Assembly: GCA_900766775.1 (NCBI GenBank)
Contig: CAAFXN010000048.1
Coordinates: forward strand, 1-29,554
Length of the DNA stretch: 29,554 nt
Reading direction: 5' to 3'
Source of the DNA: Bacteroidales bacterium
Lineage (GTDB): Bacteria > Bacteroidota > Bacteroidia > Bacteroidales > Paludibacteraceae
Shown piece by piece: positions 23,479 to 29,554 of the stretch (within the stretch, counting starts at the first letter, position 1; each line of letters starts with the position of its first letter). Under the pieces are notes generated by a model. The model was not told the origin of the DNA and made no database searches. It saw nothing but the letters and a program-made list of their open reading frames with translations. A program made the translations under genes and the position numbers.

Positions 23479-24549
23479 CTACTTTCTTTGCCCTAACCGC
23501 TCCAGATGACATAACATAAGAGAGCCGTCCTCGCGGCGGAGGTGCATACCATTGCCCTCGCAGAAAGCGAACGCTTTGCAGTCTTTGCAAGGCGTTTTTT
23601 CTTTCATCCATGTTCGGTCGCGATAGGGTTTGAAGCCGTGCTCCCACACCTCCCAGAAGTCATCGCGGTAGATATTGCCTTGGTAGTACTTGCCGCGTAT
23701 GCTGGTGCAGGCGGATATGCTGCCGTCGATGAGTATAGAGGCGATGGAGACACCCGCAGCGCAGTGGTAAAGATGGTCGCGCACGCGCCCCTCGTAGTCG
23801 CCTAAATAGCCCTCGCAAGAATAGGAGACATGCCTACCCTGCTCGCGCTCGGCGGCGATGAAATCCATCAATCCTCTAAACTGCTCATCGGTCAGCAGCA
23901 GTTCGGGATTAGTAGCAGCGCGCCCCATGGGGTCTATGCCAAAGACGCGCCAATTGCGCACGCCCATGCCCCACAACATCTCGCGTATCTCCTTGAGGTG
24001 TGGATAGTTGCGCTGGTTGGCGCAGGTTACCACATCCCACGTCAGTCCTTTGTCTGCAGTTGCCAAACGGATGGCGCGCGTGGCTCCCTCAAATGCCAAT
24101 GGGTGTTGGCGGAGCCAAATATGGTCTTCCTGCAAGCCGTCGCAACTGATGGTGAGCGAGCGAAGCCCTGCCTTGCGCAGCGCTGCAAAACGTTCCTTGG
24201 TGAGCGCCAAGCCGTTGGTAACCATCCCCCATGGATAGCCGCGGTGGTACAGCGCACGCCCCACCTCCTCCAAGTCTTTGCGCATCAATGGCTCGCCGCC
24301 GGAGATGATAATCATCACCTCATGGGGGTTCACATGCGGTGTAATCTGCTCATCAATCACTTTCAGGAAATCTTCAGCCGGCATATCGGGCTGAGTAACG
24401 GAAGAAACACAATCGCTGCCGCAATGCAGGCAATGCACATTGCAACGCAGCGTGCTCTCCCAAAAGAGTTGCTGCAAAGGGTGCAACACCTTCATATTTC
24501 TGCGCCGCAACTGCTCCAGCCTCAGCGCCAGCCAAAGACGAAAAGACAT
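23479..24549 (-). CDS. Radical SAM/SPASM enzyme of the rSAM-lipoprotein type
   Basis: The 356-residue protein has the radical SAM cluster motif CNVHCLHC (C36, C40, C43), GGEP (84-87) for SAM binding, and a C-terminal SPASM-like set of cysteines (C245, C263, C281, C321, C324, C330, C347) for auxiliary iron-sulfur clusters. SPASM enzymes usually modify peptides. The N-terminus (MSFRLWLALRLEQLRRRNMK) and the adjacent small lipoprotein with repeated YGVP match the Bacteroidales rSAM/lipoprotein system described in TIGRFAM (TIGR04133/TIGR04134, from memory). It is transcribed after the lipoprotein, separated by a 214-bp inverted-repeat element. Expected role: post-translational modification of that lipoprotein before export. 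The chemistry is not known. Confidence 0.85.
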   Translation of the reverse strand: MSFRLWLALRLEQLRRRNMKVLHPLQQLFWESTLRCNVHCLHCGSDCVSSVTQPDMPAEDFLKVIDEQITPHVNPHEVMIIISGGEPLMRKDLEEVGRALYHRGYPWGMVTNGLALTKERFAALRKAGLRSLTISCDGLQEDHIWLRQHPLAFEGATRAIRLATADKGLTWDVVTCANQRNYPHLKEIREMLWGMGVRNWRVFGIDPMGRAATNPELLLTDEQFRGLMDFIAAEREQGRHVSYSCEGYLGDYEGRVRDHLYHCAAGVSIASILIDGSISACTSIRGKYYQGNIYRDDFWEVWEHGFKPYRDRTWMKEKTPCKDCKAFAFCEGNGMHLRREDGSLMLCHLERLGQRK

Positions 24550-24580
24550 TATTCTGCAAGAATTAATGTAACTATATAGT

Positions 24581-24724
24581 TAACGTGAGTTCGATATAAG
24601 ATTGTTAGCGGATAGTCTCGGTAATCACTAACTAATCACTAACTAATCGCTAACTAATCACTAACTCCAATAGGGTTGATTAGTTTGCTTGCTGAATGAA
24701 TCTGCTTATATCGAACTCACGTTA
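24581..24724. repeat. 20-bp perfect inverted repeat enclosing an 11-bp tandem array
   Basis: Arms TAACGTGAGTTCGATATAAG (24581-24600) and its exact reverse complement (24705-24724) bound a 144-bp element. Inside are GTCTCGGT and four 11-bp units (24623-24666) identical to those at 900-987. The element looks like a small non-autonomous mobile unit. In the lipoprotein-rSAM transcript it can form a long hairpin that would reduce read-through. Confidence 0.9.
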
Positions 24725-24763
24725 GTTAGCATTCCATTGATATCCAACCTCTTCGTTCACTAA

Positions 24764-25063
24764 CTAATTGCGAGGGAACGGTACACCATACTTCACCATA
24801 ATATGCGGATTACGCTGAATAACGGTATCGTTCTGCAATTCTTCCGCCGGCACTTCTTGGGCGGGAGAGGGAGTATCGCCAATAGTATCCGCCTCATTGG
24901 CTGGCAGCGGCTCAAACTGCTCCACAGGCACCCCGTAGAGTGCCATGATTTGATGCTCCGATGACATGGGCTTACCTGCCTTCTGCGTACTGCCGCAGCC
25001 GGCTAAAAATAGACTCAATGAGCCCAATAGCATATTCCACTTAGATAATAAACGACGTTTCAT
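24764..25063 (-). CDS. Small lipoprotein with two YGVP motifs, putative radical SAM substrate
   Basis: The protein has 99 residues from the ATG at 25063; a longer frame reaches back to 25243 but would cross the promoter at 25087-25118. The signal peptide ends in the lipobox FLAGC (Cys23). The mature part is short, acidic and Pro-rich, with MALYGVPVEQFEP (40-52) near the anchor and MVKYGVPFPRN (89-99) at the very end. Lipoproteins paired with this radical SAM family typically show a YGxP motif just after the lipid anchor; here it occurs twice and no folded domain follows. I infer that one or both YGVP sites are modified by the enzyme at 23479-24549. The function after export is unknown. Confidence 0.8.
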   Translation of the reverse strand: MKRRLLSKWNMLLGSLSLFLAGCGSTQKAGKPMSSEHQIMALYGVPVEQFEPLPANEADTIGDTPSPAQEVPAEELQNDTVIQRNPHIMVKYGVPFPRN

Positions 25064-25086
25064 AGTTTCCGATAACGATTTGCTTG

Positions 25087-25118
25087 CAAAGGTACGGCTT
25101 TTTTCCGATATACACAAA
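25087..25118 (-). promoter_or_regulatory. Bacteroidota-type promoter for the lipoprotein-rSAM pair
   Basis: On the minus strand TTTG (25115-25118), 20 nt, TACCTTTG (25087-25094): an exact consensus match. It is divergent from the kdsC promoter 26 bp away. Confidence 0.85.
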
Positions 25119-25143
25119 ATTTGTGCAAAAAATATGCCGTATC

Positions 25144-25175
25144 CTTGCTTATTTCGTTTTTTTTGGCTAACTTTG
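25144..25175 (+). promoter_or_regulatory. Bacteroidota-type promoter for kdsC
   Basis: CTTG (25144-25147), 20 nt, TAACTTTG (25168-25175). The kdsC ATG at 25185 lies only 10 bp past the -7 box, so the leader is at most a few bases. Confidence 0.8.
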
Positions 25176-25184
25176 TGCCCGATT

Positions 25185-25685
25185 ATGAGACAAGTGAAAC
25201 TCTTTTTAACGGATGTGGACGGTTGCCTGACAGACGGCGGCATGTACTACGGAGCCAACGGCGAGGAGATGAAACGCTTCTGCGTCTATGATGGTATGGG
25301 GATTGTCCGCCTGCAGAAAGCCGGCATCCCCTGCGGCATCCTCACCAGCGAGAACACGCCTATCGTGCAGCTTCGCGCCGAGAAACTGCGCCTGCAATAC
25401 CTCCGCATGGGTGTTGGCAGTCAGGTGAGCGAAGGAGCACAGACGAAGTTGCAGGCGGCAGAGGAGATTTGCCGCGAGCTGGGCATCACTTTGGAAGACG
25501 TGTGCTTCGTAGGCGATGACATCAACGACCTCGACCTGCTCCGAGCCGTAGGGCTTCCCGCCTGCCCGCCCAACGCCCGCCCCGAAGTGCTTGCCATCCC
25601 TCATATCCTCCGCCTCCAAACCCCGGGCGGACAAGGTGCCATCCGCGAACTGGCAGACAAGATACTTGATTTTTGTAATAAGTAA
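25185..25685 (+). CDS. kdsC: 3-deoxy-D-manno-octulosonate 8-phosphate phosphatase (KdsC-like HAD)
   Basis: The 166-residue protein has the C0-type HAD fold. Motif I is FLTDVDGCLTDGG (Asp nucleophile and acid/base), motif II the SEN of GILTSENTP, motif III a Lys (TKLQAAEE), and motif IV VGDDINDLDLL binds magnesium. KdsC removes phosphate from KDO-8-P to give KDO for lipopolysaccharide core synthesis in the cytoplasm. Length and motifs fit KdsC; the C-terminal phosphatase domain of CMP-sialic acid synthetases is related but would be fused to a transferase. The start at 25185 follows the promoter almost directly. A longer frame from 24966 overlaps the divergent lipoprotein gene and is not used. 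Confidence 0.92.
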   Translation: MRQVKLFLTDVDGCLTDGGMYYGANGEEMKRFCVYDGMGIVRLQKAGIPCGILTSENTPIVQLRAEKLRLQYLRMGVGSQVSEGAQTKLQAAEEICRELGITLEDVCFVGDDINDLDLLRAVGLPACPPNARPEVLAIPHILRLQTPGGQGAIRELADKILDFCNK

Positions 25686-25687
25686 TA

Positions 25688-25734
25688 GGTAATAAGTAAT
25701 ATGCATAGCAGGATATTAACTATTACTTATTACC
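25688..25734. repeat. 14-bp inverted repeat after kdsC
   Basis: GGTAATAAGTAATA (25688-25701) and its exact reverse complement (25721-25734) flank 19 nt. The left arm is itself part of a TAATAAGTAATAGG repeat. It begins 2 nt past the kdsC stop and ends 17 nt before the second Fic gene; it may end the kdsC mRNA. Confidence 0.85.
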
Positions 25735-25751
25735 GAGCGTAGCGAGATAAG

Positions 25752-26951
25752 ATGCTCAATTTCGATTACTACATACAGCACGGAGAGCCGAGCCAACGCG
25801 AGAAAGCCGAGGCATGGGCGGTCGCCATCGGTCTGCAAGACGTAGATGGTCTGAAGCCGTCGGCTTACCTGCTGGATACGGCGCAGAAGCATATAGAAGG
25901 GCAGGTGAGTTACGAGGAAGCCAAACGACTGGTAAACACCTACTATGAGACCCTTCCCGCGGCGCAGCGTAGTGATGACGAGGAAGAGGCGGACAAGGTC
26001 TCGCTGCATATCACACAAGTGTTATCCGAGAAAACATTCACGTTCTCACCTGCTGAATTAGCCAACATCCACCGCCGCCTTTTCACCGGGGTGCTGCCCC
26101 ACGCAGGGCGTTACCGCGAGGTGAATATCACGAAGAAAGAGTGGGTGCTGAATGGCGATACGGTTTTATACGCCTCGTATGACGCCATCTCCGCCACGCT
26201 GGCATACGACTTTGAGCAAGAACGCCGTTTCTCCTACAAACACCTCACACGCGAGCAGATGGTGGCGCATATTGCGCAATTCATCGCAGGAATATGGCAA
26301 ATCCACCCCTTCCGAGAAGGCAACACACGCACAACGGCTATCTTCCTCATCAAGTACCTGCGCAAGTTAGGGTTTGACCTGACCAACGAGCCGTTTGCAG
26401 CGTACGCCAAGTATTTTCGCAATGCCTTAGTACGCGCCAACTATCAGAACTACGAAAAAGGCATTGAGGAAACCACCGAGTTCTTGGAACTCTTCTTGCG
26501 CAACGTACTCTACGGAGAGCAAAACGAACTGAAGAAACGCTATGAGCACATCGACTGGAAGCAAGCCCAGGAAACGCTAAAACAGCATGAGTCGATAAAT
26601 GAGCCAATAACCCCCTCAACTTACCCCCTCAACTTACCCCCTCAACTTACCGCCTCAAGTACCCCCTCAACTTCTGCAGTCAAACTACAGGAAGAACTGC
26701 ATCAACAAAGCGATTCGGTAAAGAAGTTGATACTCGCTTTGGCTAATGCTCAGATGTCCAAAAAAGAGATGATAGCTGCGGTGGACTTAAAGGATAGGGC
26801 TAATTTCGAGGACTATTACCTCGCTCCCGCCCTTCATGCCAAGATAGTAAAAATGCTTTATCCTAAGTCTCCGAATCACCCTAAACAGAAATATTTATTA
26901 ACAAAGAAGGGCAGTTTGTTATATCAACTGCTGGCGGGGTTAATTAGTTAA
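25752..26951 (+). CDS. Fic-domain protein with repeat-encoded linker
   Basis: This is a 399-residue Fic enzyme. The N-terminal ~70 residues (AIGLQDVDGLKPSAYL, HIEGQVSYEEAKRLV) look like the small VbhA-type antitoxin domain fused to many Fic proteins, though a clear SxxxE(G/N) motif is not obvious. The Fic core includes FTFSPAELANIHRRLFTG and the catalytic HPFREGNTRTTA (H185), a variant with Thr where the commonest form has Gly (HPFx(D/E)GNGR). A Pro/Ser/Thr-rich linker (~287-309) is encoded by five 13-bp tandem units, and a C-terminal winged-helix-like part follows (KKLILALANAQMSKKEMIAA; YLLTKKGSLLYQLL). Expected activity: nucleotide transfer onto a target protein. Units not divisible by three make the C-terminal third prone to frameshifting if the unit number changes. 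Confidence 0.9.
   Translation: MLNFDYYIQHGEPSQREKAEAWAVAIGLQDVDGLKPSAYLLDTAQKHIEGQVSYEEAKRLVNTYYETLPAAQRSDDEEEADKVSLHITQVLSEKTFTFSPAELANIHRRLFTGVLPHAGRYREVNITKKEWVLNGDTVLYASYDAISATLAYDFEQERRFSYKHLTREQMVAHIAQFIAGIWQIHPFREGNTRTTAIFLIKYLRKLGFDLTNEPFAAYAKYFRNALVRANYQNYEKGIEETTEFLELFLRNVLYGEQNELKKRYEHIDWKQAQETLKQHESINEPITPSTYPLNLPPQLTASSTPSTSAVKLQEELHQQSDSVKKLILALANAQMSKKEMIAAVDLKDRANFEDYYLAPALHAKIVKMLYPKSPNHPKQKYLLTKKGSLLYQLLAGLIS
26610..26673 (+). repeat. 13-bp tandem repeat inside the second Fic gene
   Basis: ACCCCCTCAACTT occurs at 26610-26622, 26623-26635, 26636-26648 and 26661-26673; a fourth unit (26649-26660) is one base short. The units are read in successive frames as Thr/Pro/Ser/Leu-rich protein. 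Confidence 0.95.
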
Positions 26952-26982
26952 TTGTAAAATTGTAAATTGTCAAATAAACAAA

Positions 26983-27750
26983 GTGAAGAACATCGCCGTC
27001 ATATTAGCAGGAGGCATAGGTGCACGAGTCGGAGGCAACGTGCCTAAGCAGTTGCTGCCGTTGGCAGACGGCAGGAGTGTGCTGGAGCATGCCACGGAGG
27101 CTTTTGAGCAAGCCGAGTGTATTGACGAAGTCTGCATCGTGATGCACCCCGACTATATCTCTTTTGCCGAGCAGGCACTGCTCCGCAATGGTTGGCAGAA
27201 GGTGAAACATATCATCGCCGGCGGCAAGGAACGCTGGGAATCAAGCGTGAACGCGATTCAATTGTATGAGTCAGCACTCTCGGAGGAAGAGTTCACCAAC
27301 ACTAATATCCTGCTACACGATGCCGCGCGCCCGTTTGTAAGCCAAACCATCATCGTCGATGTTTGCCAAGCTTTAGAGACCCACGAAGCCGTTACTGTAG
27401 CCGTCCCCGCCACCGACACAATGTACATAGTAACGCCAACTCCAAACGCTCAACACGCAACCAAGCCCCGACAGGTCGCGGGCGCACCCGGACCCTCAAC
27501 ACGCAACGCTCAACCATCAACATTCGTCCTCCAATCCATCCCCCCACGTGATACGCTGATGCGAGCCCAGACCCCGCAAGCCTTCCGCCTGCCCCTGATA
27601 GCCCGCGCCTACACCCTCGCCCTGCAAGACCCCAACCTACACGCCACCGACGACTGCGGCATACTCCACCACTACCTCCCCGCCATCCCCATACACATAG
27701 TAACAGGCGAAGAAACCAACCGAAAAATAACCTTCAAACAAGACCTATAA
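26983..27750 (+). CDS. ispD: IspD/TarI-family nucleotidyltransferase (CTP-dependent) with an inserted loop
   Basis: The 255-residue protein starts at GTG 26983; it begins directly with the nucleotide-binding strand VKNIAVILAGGIGARVGGNV and PKQLLPL. Other family landmarks are LLHDAARPFVS (111-121), VPATDTMYIV (141-150), RAQTPQAFR (194-202) and ATDDCG (221-226). IspD makes CDP-methylerythritol for isoprenoid synthesis; the close relative TarI makes CDP-ribitol or similar for surface polymers. Sequence alone does not separate them, and the following surface-glycan genes leave TarI possible. Residues ~151-180 (start TPTPNAQHATKP) replace what is usually a short connection with a ~30-residue Pro/Ala/Thr stretch encoded by repeat-like DNA. 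The flanking family motifs are intact, so the enzyme may still work. Confidence 0.85.
   Translation: MKNIAVILAGGIGARVGGNVPKQLLPLADGRSVLEHATEAFEQAECIDEVCIVMHPDYISFAEQALLRNGWQKVKHIIAGGKERWESSVNAIQLYESALSEEEFTNTNILLHDAARPFVSQTIIVDVCQALETHEAVTVAVPATDTMYIVTPTPNAQHATKPRQVAGAPGPSTRNAQPSTFVLQSIPPRDTLMRAQTPQAFRLPLIARAYTLALQDPNLHATDDCGILHHYLPAIPIHIVTGEETNRKITFKQDL
27433..27522 (+). repeat. Repeat-like in-frame insert in the cytidylyltransferase gene
   Basis: The words CTCAACACGCAAC and AACGCTCAAC recur on both sides of GACAGGTCGCGGGCGCACCC GGAC. The latter resembles the spacer words at 21885-21905 (TTCGGGGCGCACCCGGAC) and 22733-22755. The stretch lies where IspD-type proteins have a surface loop. Confidence 0.75.
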
Positions 27751-27755
27751 ACTTT

Positions 27756-28736
27756 ATGTTACGCGAACTTTATGAAAACATTATTTGTGTTCTTAAATTA
27801 GAAGCGGAGACTTTGCATTATGCCGTACGGCTGCTAAAATACAATGCATCCATACGGACTGATAGTGATATCAAAAAAATGCAATATACTTTGTTACGTG
27901 AAAATCATGTTATAGAGAAAGGAATGTCTATGCGCACCCCCAAAAAGGGATTTGGTCAGCAAAAAGTAACCGCTCTCTTGCAAAGATTGAAAAAGTATTA
28001 CGATTTGTATGGCAGCATAGATAAAACATTTCTTATTTATCCGCTATCTACCATCAAAAAATACATCGACTACACTGAAGCCAATGGCGTAGAACTCCCT
28101 ACCATTAAGCAATCGTTTGACGCATTACTTGTACATTCTGAAATACAACCTTGCCAGTTGGTTAAGTGTGGTGGTATCAAAACCGTTACAAAAGAGGATA
28201 TTACGAAAAGAAGTAGCGGGTCCTTTGAAGATCTACTTTATTCAAGACATTCTATACGTTATTTTGCAAAAGATTTACCTGATAAGAGCATTATAGAAAA
28301 AGCGCTTATTATAGCACAACAAACGCCATCTGCTTGTAATCGTCAGGGGTGGAAAACACATGTATATTTCGGAGAACAAAGCCATCAACTATTGCGTATG
28401 CAAGGTGGATGTAATGGCTTTGAAGAGGAAATACCTTGTTCGATTGTTATTTCGGCAGATATGAGAGCATTCCTATCGTATGAACCCATGCAATGTTATG
28501 TAGATGGCGGGTTATACGCCATGAACCTCATAAATGCACTACATTATTTAGGGTTAGGCACTATTCCACTATCGTTGGGCTTCTACCACAACAAATTAGA
28601 AAAAATAAAAACCACTTTCAATATACCGAAAGAAGAGGCACTCATTTGTATTGTCGGAGTAGGTAACTTGTTAGAAAGTTTTAATGTGGCTGAATCATAT
28701 CGCAAAAATATATCAGTTACAAATGTATTCCATTAA
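27756..28736 (+). CDS. Nitroreductase-family protein with N-terminal extension, surface-glycan context
   Basis: The 326-residue protein has an FMN-dependent nitroreductase-like C-terminal domain from about residue 157: LLYSRHSIRYFAKDLPDKSI (FMN-phosphate contact region), QQTPSACNRQGWKTHVYF, and YVDGGLYAMNLINALHYLGLGTIPL before the end. The N-terminal ~150 residues include LLRENHVIEKGMSMRTPKKG and FGQQKV, an extension often seen in versions encoded in polysaccharide clusters. The reaction is unknown; a redox step on a sugar or cofactor is possible. It starts 5 nt after the cytidylyltransferase stop and ends 3 nt before the pyruvyl transferase start, so the three genes are probably co-transcribed. 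From here on base composition is visibly more AT-rich than upstream, consistent with a transferred glycan-synthesis segment. Confidence 0.8.
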   Translation: MLRELYENIICVLKLEAETLHYAVRLLKYNASIRTDSDIKKMQYTLLRENHVIEKGMSMRTPKKGFGQQKVTALLQRLKKYYDLYGSIDKTFLIYPLSTIKKYIDYTEANGVELPTIKQSFDALLVHSEIQPCQLVKCGGIKTVTKEDITKRSSGSFEDLLYSRHSIRYFAKDLPDKSIIEKALIIAQQTPSACNRQGWKTHVYFGEQSHQLLRMQGGCNGFEEEIPCSIVISADMRAFLSYEPMQCYVDGGLYAMNLINALHYLGLGTIPLSLGFYHNKLEKIKTTFNIPKEEALICIVGVGNLLESFNVAESYRKNISVTNVFH

Positions 28737-28739
28737 ACT

Positions 28740-29554
28740 ATGCTTAATTCTATCTTAATTGTCAATCAGCCATTGGGAAACCGTGGAGACGAGGCTGCCC
28801 ATCGTGCATTCGTGCGAAGTATAAATAATACCTTTCCACAAGTTCATATTGATATAGTTTGGATTGGTGCACCACAAAAATACGTCGATGAATTTATTGT
28901 TGATCATCCGAACAATCATTATATAAACTTAGGAATCCCTCATGACTATTTTGCAAAGGGTTTCGGCGAAAGTGCAATGAGATGCGGTTGTAATCTAAAA
29001 CTTATTGCAAGTTTTCATCCTATTTTACGAAAACTAAAATCATACTATCTGACCGCCGATTTGGTGTTATGTGCCCCTGGTGGAATTTGCATGGGGGGAT
29101 TTCAAGATTGGGTACATTTGTTCTTTCTTGAGATGGCAAAAACATACCATAAGTCCTTAGGTTATTTTGCTCGTTCTTTTGGACCATTCCCGACTAAAAC
29201 ATGGCAAAATAAGCGATTCAAAAAGATATCCCTTGAACTACTGCATTATTTTTGCAACTTATCCATTCGGGATAAAAAAACAATGGCATTGGCAGATGAA
29301 ATGCGTATCCCATATATCCCATCTATTGATGCGGCTTTCTTAGAACGACCAACTGCCATATCTGCTACTGTAAAACAAGAAGATAGGTATATCGTATTCG
29401 TTCCGAACAAACTAACATGGCATTATGCCTATAAAAACTATCCACAGGAAATAATCGATGATTTTTATTTGTCCATCTTAACACAACTGTTTGCACAATA
29501 CCCCAATCATAAGGTCGTCATGTTACCGCAAACAAGTTCAACACCCGGAAACAA
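28740..29554 (+). CDS. Polysaccharide pyruvyl transferase family protein, 5' part (runs off the right edge)
   Basis: The frame opens at ATG 28740 and stays open to the window end (271 full codons). The N-terminus ILIVNQPLGNRGDEAAHRAF carries the NxGDxA motif of the CsaB/polysaccharide pyruvyl transferase family, which binds the PEP or sugar donor side. LVLCAPGGICMGGF fits the conserved GGG-like turn, LGYFARSFGPF the central strand, and LSIRDKKTMALADEMRIPYI the (S/T)xRD motif. Such enzymes put pyruvate ketals on sugars of capsule, exopolysaccharide or wall polymers; some family members act as other glycosyl-modifying enzymes. It follows the nitroreductase-like gene by 3 nt. The codon use is AT-rich like that gene. 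Confidence 0.85.
   Translation, partial: MLNSILIVNQPLGNRGDEAAHRAFVRSINNTFPQVHIDIVWIGAPQKYVDEFIVDHPNNHYINLGIPHDYFAKGFGESAMRCGCNLKLIASFHPILRKLKSYYLTADLVLCAPGGICMGGFQDWVHLFFLEMAKTYHKSLGYFARSFGPFPTKTWQNKRFKKISLELLHYFCNLSIRDKKTMALADEMRIPYIPSIDAAFLERPTAISATVKQEDRYIVFVPNKLTWHYAYKNYPQEIIDDFYLSILTQLFAQYPNHKVVMLPQTSSTPGN

Noticed and set aside
24966..25184. N-terminal extension of KdsC to 239 residues
   Set aside because: It overlaps the divergent lipoprotein gene and precedes the kdsC promoter; normal KdsC length fits the 25185 start.
25064..25243. N-terminal extension of the small lipoprotein to 159 residues
   Set aside because: It would cross its own promoter and the kdsC start and would bury the lipoprotein signal peptide inside the chain.

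Overview
The window reads as chromosomal DNA of a Bacteroidales bacterium (Bacteroidota). Supporting signs are a SusC/SusD pair, SusE-type carbohydrate-binding proteins, SusB-like GH97 enzymes, type IX secretion-like C-terminal tails, a radical-SAM/lipoprotein pair of the kind known from Bacteroides and Prevotella, and several promoters of the Bacteroidota form (TTTG-like -33 box, 20 nt, TAnnTTTG -7 box). Most of the window is fairly GC-rich. The last ~1.8 kb is clearly more AT-rich. No rRNA, tRNA, CRISPR array or transposase was seen.

Region 1 (1-14351, all minus strand) is a polysaccharide utilisation locus. In transcription order it holds two secreted proteins built from SusE/F-like domains (13410-14351 and 11953-13197), SusC (8719-11796), SusD (6631-8493), a SusE-like lipoprotein (5016-6428), a clan-D-like glycoside hydrolase lipoprotein (3343-4866), a SusB-like GH97 (1058-3163) and the 5' part of a second GH97 running off the left edge (1-846). 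Together these would bind an alpha-linked glycan at the surface, import its oligosaccharides and cleave them in the periplasm. A consensus promoter at 14813-14844 would start this transcript with a leader of about 450 nt.

Region 2 (14352-15709) is a 1.36-kb non-coding interval with divergent promoters, two copies of a palindromic operator-like site, two helically spaced repeat arrays and several GC-rich dispersed repeats. To its right lies the divergently transcribed membrane-anchored regulator (15710-17257), the likely controller of the locus.

Region 3 (17258-20668) carries uxaB and uxaA of hexuronate catabolism behind a promoter and a repeat-built leader. Region 4 (20678-26951) mixes a Fic protein, a ComF-type phosphoribosyltransferase, a PlsC-like acyltransferase, a convergent radical SAM/SPASM enzyme with its putative substrate lipoprotein, kdsC divergent from that lipoprotein, and a second Fic protein. 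Region 5 (26983-29554) is an IspD/TarI-type cytidylyltransferase followed by a nitroreductase-like protein and a polysaccharide pyruvyl transferase, probably the start of a surface-glycan cluster.

The most unusual property is the repeat load. Nearly every spacer holds an inverted repeat or a short tandem array, often with a period near 11 bp. Repeat-like DNA also sits in frame inside at least four genes: the left-edge GH97, the regulator, the second Fic protein and the cytidylyltransferase. The 35-nt stretch inside the GH97 gene matches an intergenic copy 6.5 kb away at 34 of 35 positions.
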